Shown here: one piece after another, positions 22,540-33,159 of the stretch
Layout of the letters: each line of letters opens with the position of its first letter
Position numbering within the stretch: the stretch's first letter is position 1
Program-made: the position numbers and the translations under genes
The notes under the pieces: model-generated
Database searches by the model: none
Told to the model about the DNA's origin: nothing
What the model saw: only the letters and a program-made list of their open reading frames with translations
From: Marchantia polymorpha subsp. ruderalis
Lineage: Eukaryota > Streptophyta > Marchantiopsida > Marchantiales > Marchantiaceae
Direction of reading: 5' to 3'
Assembly (NCBI GenBank): GCA_037833965.1
Contig: AP031354.1
Coordinates: 11,510,001 to 11,574,000, forward strand
DNA: 64,000 nucleotides

Positions 22540-25051
22540 GCTGTCCGATGTAGCGGTTATGGCGTCGTCTGAACTATTCTCTGCTCCTAGTCTACGCAAA
22601 GCGTTTACAATCTTTAACTATACATTCTGGCGCGCCTCATCGAATTCCTTAGAAAATGTCCTAACTATCTCTACAATATGCTTCTGTCTTGCGGATCCGC
22701 TGGCCTTAGTGCTCATCAACCGTCGTTTGAGCGAATCTAACTTCAGCCACCTCACCGTTTGCAATCCTCACATCGCGAATCCGCGCCGGCACTTTTCTAC
22801 ATGTAGTCTCAACTCATTGGTTGTCTCGTCCCGCAGATGACGGTAGGCCTCCTCAGCCTTTTCCATTCTTCGTCGCGACTCTTGCGATCTTCTGTCCGCC
22901 TTACCTAACTGCTCCCGCAAGTGTCGACATTCCGATTCAATCTTTAATCTACATTCGACAAAGACTTGGCCGATTCGCAATCTGCCAATTTCTAGGCCCA
23001 ATTTGTCAACTCTTCCTTGTGCTTCTGGAATTCCCCCAACAAGCTCGCCGATAGCTCCTCCGCGTGTCAGAATTCCATGTCGCACTTACCCGCAATCTCC
23101 GCAATCTTACTACGAAGATCCTCTTTCGCCGTCTTCGCCTCTGCAATCTTCCCCTGAATTTCTTCGGCGATATGAACTTCTTCGGCTCTTCGGGCTTCAA
23201 CTTCCGCAAGCTTCTCGGCATGCTTCTTCTCCCGCCTCTCCGCAGTTTTGATCAGCCTCTCCGATCGTTGATTTACCGCATCATACGCTTCTCTAGATTT
23301 CTCCAACCTCGCGAGCAAATCCACTGTCATCTTCTATCTATTCTTGTTAGAGATATGAAGTCCGCCACAGGTTTCCTCTAACTCTGCACACCGTCCGGAT
23401 TCCTTCGCCAAATTTCAACGGCACCACTTCGCACTCGATTTCCTTTTCCCGAAGTTGGTATTCTCGCTCCTTCAATGCCGCTTTTGCTGCTGCGCACTCG
23501 GCAGACAAGATTGCAGCTCACCCCCGTGCCAACTCAGTTGCAGAATCCCCCTCCCTCTTCACTGCTACTGCTCTCTTGATCCGGGTTCTATTCCTTACTA
23601 GTTCTACATAAAACCTTGCCTCCTTCGACACAGCATACTTCTCTCTCTTTCCGTCCAAATACTTTAGTAATGGAACCACACTATCCTATAAGAAGTCGGG
23701 GAAGGTAATCTCCATTGTCTTCACCTCTTTGCCCGAAGTCTTCATCCTTTCTTCCTCCTCTGGTGGTGTCGGCCCTGGTTCTTCTACCTGATTCGCCAGA
23801 GTCCAACCAACCTCTGCCACAATCTAATCTAAGAATGCTTCGCTCAGCGTAACCTTCTTCATTACTTCTCCTCCGATCTTCGGCTGAGGTACATCATCAC
23901 CCCCCACAGACCGTGTCTGCTCTGAAGAAAGAGAATTCAAACTTACCATCTCTGTTCCCTCCTACGAAGGTTCCACTGTCACGTCTGTAGAAACTTTGAC
24001 TGGTACCACCAAAGGTCCTTCTGTCACCACAGGCTGTGTCAACTTGCCAATTGCTACTTCGGGTGTGTCTACGATTGAGTCAATTGTCTTCTCCACACTG
24101 TTGTCCAAAATTTTGGATACTATCAATCCTCGACTTGCCTTCCTCTTCGGTCTTGCGCGAGTTCTCGACTGCTTGATTCCTTCTATCTCAGTTTTCGCTA
24201 TTCTCACCTGTAGCGTCAAATCCTTCTCGTCATCAGTCACCACCTTCCGCCTCTTCGCCAATTGCCGTTCTGGCTTCTTTCGATTCAGTAGAACGTCCAC
24301 CTAAACGGGTCCTCGTGCTGTCGTTTGTGGTGGAATTTGAGGTTGACTATTATCCTCTTCTTTGGCCCTTCACTAGACTTAGCTGCTAAGATTCCACGCT
24401 CCCTCGGAAATCGCTTTTCCTCCTCCCTTGTAAGCAATCTCATGCCTCGATAGACATTCACAAGGAAGGGAGTCAATTGATTAACCAACAGCCCTGTCCA
24501 ACGGGAGCTCGCATTCACCCAGACAAGATCATAAAAGATTCTTGCCCAGTGCACCCGCTGTCCCTTCATGACTCGTTCGAAGAACCCGACCTGCCACACA
24601 GTGACATAAGTCGTGCGCTGCAATTGCAAGATGTGCATAATGGCCAACGCTATTGCCTGTCTCTTCGGATCTGCGTAGTCGGCGGTCTTCCATCCATTCG
24701 TCCCGACCTCCCCTAATTGAAGAGTGGCCCGTAAGAGAATTCTTCTATGCGCGTGAGGTTCACGCTACTCTTTTCGAACAAGAGGTCCCCGTCGCTGCCT
24801 ACGCACGGCCCCATCACCTTCGCCCAATGCTCAATCGTCCACAGCATTGGATTGCCTCGGAGATCCTCGCCCTCGGTCTTGTTCTTATCCATAATTTCTT
24901 TGCAGATGCTCGCAGAGATGCGATTCCAATTCCATAAGAGGAAATCAAGACGCAATTCACTGAGCTCACGCCTGAAGGGTGGCAATTTCTTGTAGACTAC
25001 CTTCAAGGGAACCAATTTCCGCACCTTGTCACCCTTCTTGGGCGGCACCAT
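22540..25051 (-). pseudogene. E0: decayed, divergent relative of the E-family ORF
   Basis: The minus strand begins MVPPKKGDKVRKLVPLK at 25051. Segments parallel to the E ORF follow in order: LDFLLWNWNRI, WTIEHWAKVMGPCVGSDGDLLFE, YVTVWQVGFFE, HWARIFYDL, NQLTPFLVNVYR, a basic/acidic linker, VVPLLKYLDGKREKY with VELVRNRTRIKRA, and a coiled-coil C-terminus near 22800-23300. Several stops and frameshifts break it. It lacks the Pro/Ala/Ser-rich middle and the GCCGAAGGC motifs of the E copies, so it is either an ancestral-type member or a separate lineage. Its function is unknown. Confidence 0.75.
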
Positions 25052-25097
25052 GTCTCCAATTTGCGTCGTCGTGTGTGATAACCCACCAAAGGCTAAA

Positions 25098-26366
25098 AAG
25101 ACCGGATGTTGTATGTGTGAAATAGAATTAAAAGTAACCAAGGAGTTAATCATGATTAACTTAGTTATGACTAAATCTAGCTAGTTGTAACTAAGTTTAT
25201 CAAGTTACAACTATGTTTAGCTATAATGTCTAAACTTGGCGGAATAACTAGAGAAGTTCTAGAAGATTGAGGTGAGTTTTTTATTTTGTCTTGTATAAAA
25301 GTTTAGATTCCAAGAGACTTTTGACTTTATGTTTAGTTTTGATTAGTTTGACTGAGTAATAGGGACTTCATTGGTCTGCAACCTCCGGGCTGACTCTCAC
25401 TAAGATTTACCTCAGATGGCTTTTCGGTAGTTCATCATGGTTCTAGAAGATTAGGATTTTGCATCATACTCATAGCCAAAACACCGTCTCACACAATCTC
25501 TCAAGGGTATCTCTCCAACTCACACACTCATCAACACTCCAAGGTACTGAAAATTTATCACTCTTTCATATATGAAACAAGTCTCTACATATGAACTCTC
25601 CAAACTTGCTTGAGAGGTTCTTTCCTACCTCTCTATTTATAATACTTGAGAATTTACCATAGTAACAAATGATAATTTCTATCTAACTTACTTTTACAAA
25701 GTTAAACCATAGTAAGGTTGACTGGTTATCAATATGTGGCAACATGCCATTGGCCTCCTAAACCTGCTAGATGCTTATCAATCCCTAGATTGAGGTGGCG
25801 ACATGCCATTTGTGCCTTTTCTACTTCTAGAACTTCCACTTTCCTCTAAGTCAACATTAGACTTAGTGTAACCAATGGAGTACTCCTTACTCTAGTCAAA
25901 CCAATCAAAACTAAACATGAAGTCCAAAAGTCTTTTCTCTTGGAATCTAGACTTTTGTACAAGACAAAATAGAAGTGTTCACTCAAATCTTCTAGAACTT
26001 CTCTAGTTATTCCGCCAAGTATAGACATTATAGCTAAACTAGCTAGACTTAGTCATAACTAGCTAGATTTAGTCATAACTATCCTAATCATGATTAACTC
26101 CTTGGCTAATTCTAGTTTTATTTCACACATGCAATATCCGGTCTTACAGGTCAAACTAAGTCTAATGTTGACTTAGTGGCAAGTGGAGGTTCTAGAAGTT
26201 AGAAAGTCACAAATGACATGTCGCCACCTCAATCCAAGGATTAGTAAAAATCTATAAGATTTAAAAAGCCAATGCCATGTTGCCACGTATTGATAACTAT
26301 TTCAAATTTACTAGGGTTTATCTTGGTAAAAATTAGTTAGATAGAAATTACCATTTGTTACTATGC
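25098..26366 (+). repeat. older F-type LTR, split by a second F copy
   Basis: Plus-oriented similarity occurs at 25098-25376 and resumes at 26149-26366. The two parts join end to end when the inserted minus-strand copy (25377-26148) is removed. Its 5' end abuts a 25-bp piece resembling the TGTRATAACCCAC end of E units (about 25073). E4 cuts its 3' end at 26366. Confidence 0.7.
25377..26148 (-). mobile_element. solo LTR F nested in an inverted copy of its own family
   Basis: This 772-bp unit begins TGTAAGACCGG on the minus strand and ends in TGCA. It is flanked by GGTC on both sides (25373-25376 and 26149-26152). A TATAAATAG box on the minus strand lies at about 25633-25642. No gag or pol is adjacent, so it is a solo LTR. 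Confidence 0.75.
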
Positions 26367-27531
26367 TGTAATAACCCACTAAAGGCTAAAACTGCAATAT
26401 AGTGGTAGAAAGGTCGAACCCACAGGGACAGAGGAACACACAGGGTACAAAGTGTCACGTTTAACAGACTATTGAGGAGTTTGAATTCTCAGGCGACTGT
26501 CACTCCCAGAATTACAGCAAGTGTCCACTCGGAGCGCACTCGGAGGTCGCACAATGCAGCGTAACACACACACACACACACACACACACCTGAAACTACA
26601 GAAACACAACCCAGAGATCCGTTAGGACCTCTACTCAAGATTTCAGGGGGAAAGTCTCTCGCGAGCACACTCAGCGAAGCTGCGGGCAGTGGCTTCCAAC
26701 TCCGGCTTTAACAACGCTTCCACTAACTTGCTGCTAGTGTAGGAAACCCGGTTTGGACTACCTACTTTGGATCGAAGTCACTCCTACGCGGTGAACAACA
26801 CTCTCAACTCACAAAACGCACAGAGAACACAGGTCCGCACTGAAGGACTCACTGTGAAACATTCCAGTAACACAACAACAGTCTATTGAAGAGTTGAATT
26901 CTCAGGCACTTGTCATTCCCAGAAATACTACAGGGGTTACCCTCAAGGCACCTGCTGCAGCGTAACCTGAATTTACAACCAAGGCTTACACGAAGTAACA
27001 AAACTTCACTTTGGCATTCAGGGGAAAAATCCCAAAGGAGTACAATCAGAAAGAAACACTCGAAGGTGTAGGGGCGAAACTGTTCAAGTATCTAACTAGT
27101 CACTGGCTCTGAGCATCGGCAGTCACCCGCAGGTGCCGATCCGAACTACTCAAGTCTCTAACCAATGTGCTAGCTCTGAACATTCGGCCGAAGGCCTTCA
27201 GCTACAAAATGCGGAACGCTAAGTTGTAACTCCTTGTGCGTGGTGACAGAACTCAAGGACACAAACACGCAGAGGAAATGGATTCCTGATCTACACTTCT
27301 GAGTTTGGGAAAGAACCCCAGGCAAAACGCTTGGAACTATTTTATACCTTCTAAGTCCTACCTAGCACTACACTGCACTACGCTACACGCCAGCACGGAA
27401 CCACGCTACACTACACTCCGCAGAACCTGTGCTACGTCTCCTGCGCGACGGACTGCCGCACACTAACTCCCTACCCTACCAGTCTTCCGCTCGACTGCGC
27501 AGTCCCAACCGCTGCAACGCCGCGGACACAT
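26367..27531 (-). mobile_element. E4: 3' fragment of an E unit
   Basis: It starts with the E terminus TGTAATAACCCACTAAAGG and follows E3 (27578 onward) closely, including a CA dinucleotide run (about 26564-26589), the TATA region and the last codons of the ORF. It stops abruptly after GCCGCGGACAC at 27531. The remaining 4 kb of the unit is missing. Confidence 0.88.
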
Positions 27532-27577
27532 AGCGTTCTCTTAGCATACGAGGTGGAACAAAAGAAGTTGTCATCAT
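27532..27577. other. unclassified DNA between E4 and E3
   Basis: A short non-E stretch. With 32909-33159 it forms the pre-insertion target of E3. I do not recognise it. Confidence 0.5.
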
Positions 27578-28546
27578 TGTAATAACCCACTAAAGGCTAA
27601 AACTGCAATATAGTGGTAGAAAGGTCGAATCCACAGGGACAGAGGAACACACAGGGTACAAAGTGTCACGTTTAACAGACTATTGAGGAGTTTGAATTCT
27701 CAGGCGACTGTCACTCCCAGAAATACTGCAAGTGTCCACTCGGAGCGCACTCGGAGGTCGCACAGTGCAGCGTAACACACACACACACACACACACCTAA
27801 AACTACAGAAACACAACCCAGAGATCCGTTAGGACCTCTACTCAAGATTTCAGGGGGAAGGTCTCTCAAGAGTACACTCAGCAAAGCTGCGGGTAGTGAC
27901 TCCCAACTCCGGCTTTTACAACACTTCCACTAGCTTGCTGCTAGCGTAGGAAACCCGGTTTGGACTGCCTACTTCGGATCGAAGTCACTCATACGCGGTG
28001 AACAACACTCTCAACTCACAAAACGCGCAGAGAACACAGGTCCGCACAGAAGGACTCACTGAGAAACATTCCAGTACCACACCATAACAGTCTATTGAAG
28101 AGTTTGAATTCTTAGGCACTTGTCATTCCCAGAAATACTACAGGGGTTACCCCAAAGGCACCTGTTGCAGCGTAACTTGAATTACAACCAAGGCTTACAC
28201 GAAGTAGCAAAACTTCACTTTGGCATTCAGGGGAAAAATCCCGAAGGAGTACAATCAAGAACAAACACTCGAAGGTGTAGGGGCGAAACTATTCAAGTAT
28301 CTAACTAGTCACTGGCTCTGAGCATCGGCAATCATCCGCAGGTGTAGATCCGAATTACTCAAGTCTCTAACCAATGTACTAGCTTTGAACATTCGGCCGA
28401 AGGCCTTCAGCTACACGATGCGGGACGCCAAGGTGTAGCTCCTCTTGCGTGGTGACAGAACTAAGGACACAAACACGCAGAGAAAATGAGTTCCTGATCT
28501 GCACTTCCGAAACTGGAAAAATCCCAAGGCAAGACGCCTTGAAATA

Positions 28547-28553
28547 CTTTATA
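28547..28553 (-). promoter_or_regulatory. TATA box in the tail of E3
   Basis: TATAAAG on the minus strand, about 45 bp after the ORF stop and about 970 bp before the unit's end. The same box occurs in every E copy at this place. A promoter downstream of the ORF makes sense if the unit is an LTR and the tail is R-U5. Confidence 0.55.
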
Positions 28554-28589
28554 CCTTCCAAGTCCTAACTAGCACTACACTGCACTATG

Positions 28590-31500
28590 CTACACGCCTG
28601 CACGGAACCACGCTACACTACACTCCGCAGAACCTGTGCTTTGCCTCCTGCGCGACGGACTGCCGTGCACTAACTCCCTACCCTGCCAGTCTTCCGCTCG
28701 ACTACGCAGTCCCAAACGCTGCAACGCCGCGGACACCTCCGCCTCGAGGGTGGACATGGTATCTCGCGTCTTCGACAGAAAGGAATCTAGCTTCTTCGCT
28801 ACTCGCCGCTGACTCCTACTGTCACCTGAAAACAACCCGGCTGCACGAAGCTCCAACTCACGCAGTGTGAGTTTCTCATGCGCCGCCACTTCCCAGTGGG
28901 CGTAGCCCTTGAGACAGTGGCCGACGCGCCTCGCCATCTCCTCCTTCGTGCGATCTGCCTCTCGCCTGCGATCATCTTCAATTACCACCAACTGCGATTC
29001 GGCCTCCGCACGCTGAGCTCTCAATTCCCCGCACTCCGACTGTAGCCTGCGGATCAATTCCTCATCCGCCTGTCGTGCGAGCTGACACTCCGCCAACAAC
29101 CGCGTCTGTCGCACGAGTTCCTCTGACAGAACCTGATTCTGAGTCTTCTCAGAGATTAGTTCTTCCGTGGTCTTCACCACATCCCTGGTGAGCTCTTCCA
29201 GTCTCGCCTTCTTCAATGTGTCGTAGTGGGTGTGCGACTTCCGCACGAGATTATACTGTCCCCACAAGCATGCATGCTTCTCCCGCAAATCCTTAAGTTC
29301 CCGGTCCACCCGAGCTAGATGCTTGCTGGTGTGGACTTTAGTGCGAGTCCGCCTGCGCACTAACTCGATGTAGGACCCAGGCTGGAGAGGATTTGCGTAT
29401 TTATCAAATTTGCGATCCAAGTACCTCAGCAGAGGTACTACCTGCTCACAGAGCGCCACCGCCGGCGCTCCAACGATTTCCTCCTCCTCCTCCTTGGTGT
29501 CTCCCGATCCCGACATTGCTTCCGTGGATCCTCCTTCGTCATCGTCCGAGGGAAGGATTTCGGTTGCCATTGATTGCGTTGGCGACTGGCCCGAGTGGGG
29601 CTGCGAGTGGTCTGCGGGTGCTGCCGCCGATGGCACACCTGCAGCTTCGCTGCTCCCCGCTAAAATGTCCAAGGCGGTGGGTGAATGTGGCCGTGCTACA
29701 TCCTCATCATCCGCCTGCCGATCGTCGATCGTCTCCTCTTCGCCGCCGACGTCCGCCGCCGAAGGCGATCGAGCGGAATGTGTATGCGCGGGGTGTAATT
29801 GCGCATCGCGCACTCGAATTTCGTCCCGCGGACAGACAATCCGCTCCTCCGTTAGGTCCTGCGCGAGTCCTGCGTCTGGCCTGCGCGTAGGCGCAATTAC
29901 CGGCGCCTGGTCCGCCGCAGGCGCAGCGCCGAAGGCGTCTATCGCCGAAGCCGACAGAGCCGAAGGCCGCTCGCCCGATGTACCTGGCCCCGAAGGCCCT
30001 ACCGCCGAAGGCGCATCTGCCGGCGGATTACCCGCCGAAGGTGCGGTCTCCGCACGCTCCCTGCTAAAAACTCGTTGGCCCAAAGGCCCTGGCGCCGAAG
30101 GCGCAAATCGCGGCGCGTTATACGCCGGAGGGTCTGGTCCCGAAGGCCCTTGACCCGAAGGCGGATCTTCCGCCGGCTCCTTCCCCTTCCTACGTTGTAT
30201 CGGGGGTGAATCCTGCCTACTCGTAGGCGGCCGCCTACGCGTAGGCGAACTTTCTCTGCCTACGCATAGGCAGAGGTCCACGTCTGCTTGAGGTCGCCTA
30301 TCCGCTAGAAATCGCCTGTGCGTAGGCGGAACACTCGTCCGCATCGCACGTGGTAACTCCGGAGGCCCTTGGCCCGAAGGCCGCCTCTCGTCCGTCGGAG
30401 GTGTAGCGTGGTCCGCCGCTCTTGCGGACGTCCGCGCTCTCTCGATCCTCTCCGGTGACGCACTTCCCTTCTCCGTGGCGATCGTTGCCGTGTCCGCGCT
30501 GCTGGCTGGTAACACAAGCCTGCGCGCCTTCTGCTTCGGCCGGCTGCACACTTCGTGTAGTGGCCGCTGCCGTATGGGAGCAGTGGGTTCTCGATGCTGT
30601 TCCTCCTCTGTTTCCTCTCTCCATCTCCGCTTCCGCGGCACTCTTGCTGCGGGTGTGCTTCTTCCATCGTCCCGCCGGGTCGGCGGAGTAGAAGCTGGTG
30701 AATCATCTGCATCGGTGTCGACCTCGTTATCCCGCACATACTTCCCGGGATGGTCGACGGACAATGGCGAAAAGCGAGCGAGCTCCGTCGCGGTCAAACA
30801 GTTCCTCTGTCGATAGAAGTTTATCAAGAAAGGGGAGAGGTGATTGAGAGTTCCCCCCTTCTCCTCGAAGGCGTGCTGTCGCATCACTCTGTGCAGGATG
30901 CTCGCCCAGTGAACTGGAGCTCCGGCCAAGATGAGCTCCACAAAAGAAACCTGCCACAAGGTGATGTATGAGGTGCGGTGTGACTGCAGCAATTGCGGCA
31001 GCGCTGCCGCTACAGTTTGGCGAAAGCGATCTTTGTAGTCGCGGGTCTTGTACCCATTCTTGGTAGACCTCTCCCGTTTGAACAATTCCACAAATTGCGC
31101 CTCGTCCTGCTTCGTCACCTTGACGCTCTCACTATCAAAGAGGAGGTACCCGTCGGTGCCGGCACACCTCCCCAATGCTTGCGCCCAATCGTGGACGGTC
31201 CACCGATCTACGTGCGGACGCAATCCGCGCGTAGGTGGTTGCTCCGCGTCCAGCCATTCGCGCACCATGTCTACACAAATGTAATTCCATCCCCACAGCA
31301 AGAAATCAAGCTTTCTTGCAATCAGCCGCTCCTCGAAGGCACGCAACCCGTTCTGTGGAAGCCGGAGCGGCAGCATCCGCAGCCTGTTCAATCTTGACAT
31401 CGCGTTCTTGAAATTAGCTTGCACAACAACTCTCTCTCTGCTCTGCTCGAGCTTCTGGCTTCCTCTGCAAATTCTAATCTCCCTCAATTCCAAATCGCGC

Positions 31501-31652
31501 GCACTCAATTCTCTCTCAGTCAACAAGTAATCCTCCGCGCGGCGATGTCTAGAGTGTTTAACAGCTAGCAGGAGGACGCGCGCAGCTCGCACTAGAAAAT
31601 GAAATCGTGAATTCAAGAATGGGGCGTCCTCCGTCTCCTGGTCGAAGGTCAT
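28590..31652 (-). CDS. E-family protein, intact (unknown function)
   Basis: A 1,020-codon ATG-started frame. Residues 1-300 look globular and are the best conserved part among copies: LDFLLWGWNYICVDMVREWL (115-134), RPHVDRWTVHDWAQALGRCAG, SESVKVTKQDEAQFVELF, TSYITLWQVSFVELILAGAPVHWASILH (227-254) and NHLSPFLINFYRQRNCLT. A basic patch PRKRRWREE (339-347) could be a nuclear signal. About 310-740 is Pro/Ala/Ser/Gly/Arg-rich, with PSAEGPSG-like repeats encoded by the GCCGAAGGC motif. About 750-960 is charged and helical (TRTKVHTSK, DRELKDLREKHACLWGQYN), a likely coiled coil. The layout recalls plant transposon-borne ORFs with mobile-type domains, but I cannot assign a family. I see no RT, integrase, protease or transposase motif. 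Confidence 0.8.
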   Translation of the reverse strand: MTFDQETEDAPFLNSRFHFLVRAARVLLLAVKHSRHRRAEDYLLTERELSARDLELREIRICRGSQKLEQSRERVVVQANFKNAMSRLNRLRMLPLRLPQNGLRAFEERLIARKLDFLLWGWNYICVDMVREWLDAEQPPTRGLRPHVDRWTVHDWAQALGRCAGTDGYLLFDSESVKVTKQDEAQFVELFKRERSTKNGYKTRDYKDRFRQTVAAALPQLLQSHRTSYITLWQVSFVELILAGAPVHWASILHRVMRQHAFEEKGGTLNHLSPFLINFYRQRNCLTATELARFSPLSVDHPGKYVRDNEVDTDADDSPASTPPTRRDDGRSTPAARVPRKRRWREETEEEQHREPTAPIRQRPLHEVCSRPKQKARRLVLPASSADTATIATEKGSASPERIERARTSARAADHATPPTDERRPSGQGPPELPRAMRTSVPPTHRRFLADRRPQADVDLCLCVGRESSPTRRRPPTSRQDSPPIQRRKGKEPAEDPPSGQGPSGPDPPAYNAPRFAPSAPGPLGQRVFSRERAETAPSAGNPPADAPSAVGPSGPGTSGERPSALSASAIDAFGAAPAADQAPVIAPTRRPDAGLAQDLTEERIVCPRDEIRVRDAQLHPAHTHSARSPSAADVGGEEETIDDRQADDEDVARPHSPTALDILAGSSEAAGVPSAAAPADHSQPHSGQSPTQSMATEILPSDDDEGGSTEAMSGSGDTKEEEEEIVGAPAVALCEQVVPLLRYLDRKFDKYANPLQPGSYIELVRRRTRTKVHTSKHLARVDRELKDLREKHACLWGQYNLVRKSHTHYDTLKKARLEELTRDVVKTTEELISEKTQNQVLSEELVRQTRLLAECQLARQADEELIRRLQSECGELRAQRAEAESQLVVIEDDRRREADRTKEEMARRVGHCLKGYAHWEVAAHEKLTLRELELRAAGLFSGDSRSQRRVAKKLDSFLSKTRDTMSTLEAEVSAALQRLGLRSRAEDWQGRELVHGSPSRRRQSTGSAECSVAWFRAGV

Positions 31653-32908
31653 GGTCGGCTCTCGGTCGTGAAGGTCAAATCACTTGATGGCCGCGCCGGC
31701 TCCGCGCTATAACGGCCTCCTCTCTCACGCGCGGCTTCACGCTCCGCCGACGCCGACTTAACTCACACGCTCGAATTGGCAATTTGAACTCCGCTAGCGT
31801 ACTACGCCGCGGACATGGGTGCGCAGCGCCGAAGGCGGATTTCTTGCCTTGCGCGCTACACTCGTTCGTACCACTCTTCGGCCAATCCCCCTCCGCCGAA
31901 GGTGATCGTCCGCGCATCGGACAAAAGTTGAACTCCCTTCTGCGTAGGCGGAATCCCTGGCGGAATCTCCGCCGACGCGAAACTTCATCTGCCTGTGCGT
32001 AGGCGCTCGCCTACACGTAGGCGAGTTCCGTCCGCATACCAAATGTTCGTCTGCGCTGCTGCGCTGGCGCCGAAGGCGTTGACCGCGGTCAACAGGCTCC
32101 TTCCAGTCTATCCATTCTCTTGCCTCTCCGTCGGCGCTCTCTCGCCGTAACCCCGTCCGGCCGAAGGTGCACTCATCCGTTCCGTCCGTACAGTCCGTAC
32201 GGATTTTACAACTCTGTTGGGTCCTCGCCCGTCCGCGCTGCTGTGCTGGCGCGGAAGGCGCCGTACAATTTCCAACCCCGAAGGCGCATTTCTAGGGCCG
32301 AAGGCGGATTTCCCGCCGACGCCGAAGCGCCTGTGTGTAGGCGAGCTTTGCTCGTCCGCCTGCGCAGAGGTGTTTACCCTTCCTGCCTACGAGTAGGCGA
32401 CATTCGCGGCGGACATCCCGCCAACGTCAAACCCTAGTTCGCCTAGGTGTAGGCGGACTGCCTTCGTCCGCGCATAGGACAAAACTTTCCTCCTCCTACT
32501 CGTAGGCGAGAAGCTGCGCGTCTTGCGACCTTCATAACTCCCGGAATCCTCCTCCGTTCGTGGGGTTCTTGGGCTCGTTAGAATCAGCGCGTTGAGCTCT
32601 TTCCAACGAGACCCTAACCAAGTCAAGGCGTTTGGGAATTGACCAAATTCTGAAGGATTCCTCTAGCGCCGAAGGCGGATTTCTCGCCTTGCGCCGAAGG
32701 GGTTATTCCTTCAAAGCCCGCATGTAGGGTGGTGTCCGTCCCCGACGTTGCACCCAACTCCTGGATCCTACGAGTTCTCTCGAGAATCTTTGCGATCTTC
32801 CAATTTCACTCTATTTTGATGCACCGAAGGCTATTTACACTGCTGCCGCGGTACAGTTTTCCAAAAATGTTTTAATTTCCTCAAAAATACCAAAAGTGGG
32901 GTACCACA
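31653..32908 (-). other. E3 leader region
   Basis: Non-coding DNA between the unit's TG end and the ORF. It is dense in GCCGAAGGC and GCCTRYGCRYAGGC-type palindromes, plus GACCGCGGTC and TCCGTACGGA-like palindromes. It holds one stem-loop module (about 32530-32640, stem 32570-32614) in transcription orientation. No other gene is supported. Confidence 0.7.
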
Positions 32909-33159
32909 ATCATCTTGCCCATCCTCTTTTGGGGCTATATTGATTGGGGATATATAGTACAACCTCTAAGAAAAGGAGAGCTTAGTCTAAGAGTAAGTTT
33001 CTTGATAGAATGACGATGATCTGTTGGAGATGTGGCATGAATGACAAGATCAAGAAAAATGACTAGGTGAAGGTTGCAACAAGGAGGACGAGATCACGTG
33101 AATAAATCAACCAGGTGAAAATCAAGGTGGAATCTCCCTCCAATGGCAAACATTATGGA
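32909..33159. other. unclassified DNA between E3 and E5
   Basis: It starts with the second ATCAT target copy. Open frames are short and I recognise no domain. It continues the sequence at 27532-27577, which E3 interrupts. Confidence 0.4.

Larger units (their letters stand above)
27578..32908 (-). mobile_element. E3: intact 5.3-kb E unit
   Basis: The unit is flanked by the perfect target duplication ATCAT (27573-27577 and 32909-32913). On the coding (minus) strand it starts TGTGGTACCCCACTTTTGG and ends TAGTGGGTTATTACA, so it has TG/CA ends and an imperfect 19-bp terminal inversion. A leader of about 1.25 kb, one 1,020-codon ORF and a tail of about 1 kb with a TATA box make up the unit. The first and last kilobases show no direct repeat. 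The 5-bp duplication and TG/CA ends point to a retroviral-type integrase. I infer a solo LTR with a gene in U3. A Ginger-like DNA transposon with a passenger ORF is the main alternative. Confidence 0.85.

Noticed and set aside
29393-30153. Long plus-strand open frames opposite the E3 ORF
   Set aside because: They are antisense shadows of the GC-rich, motif-repeated linker. The minus-strand ORF is conserved across copies; these are not.
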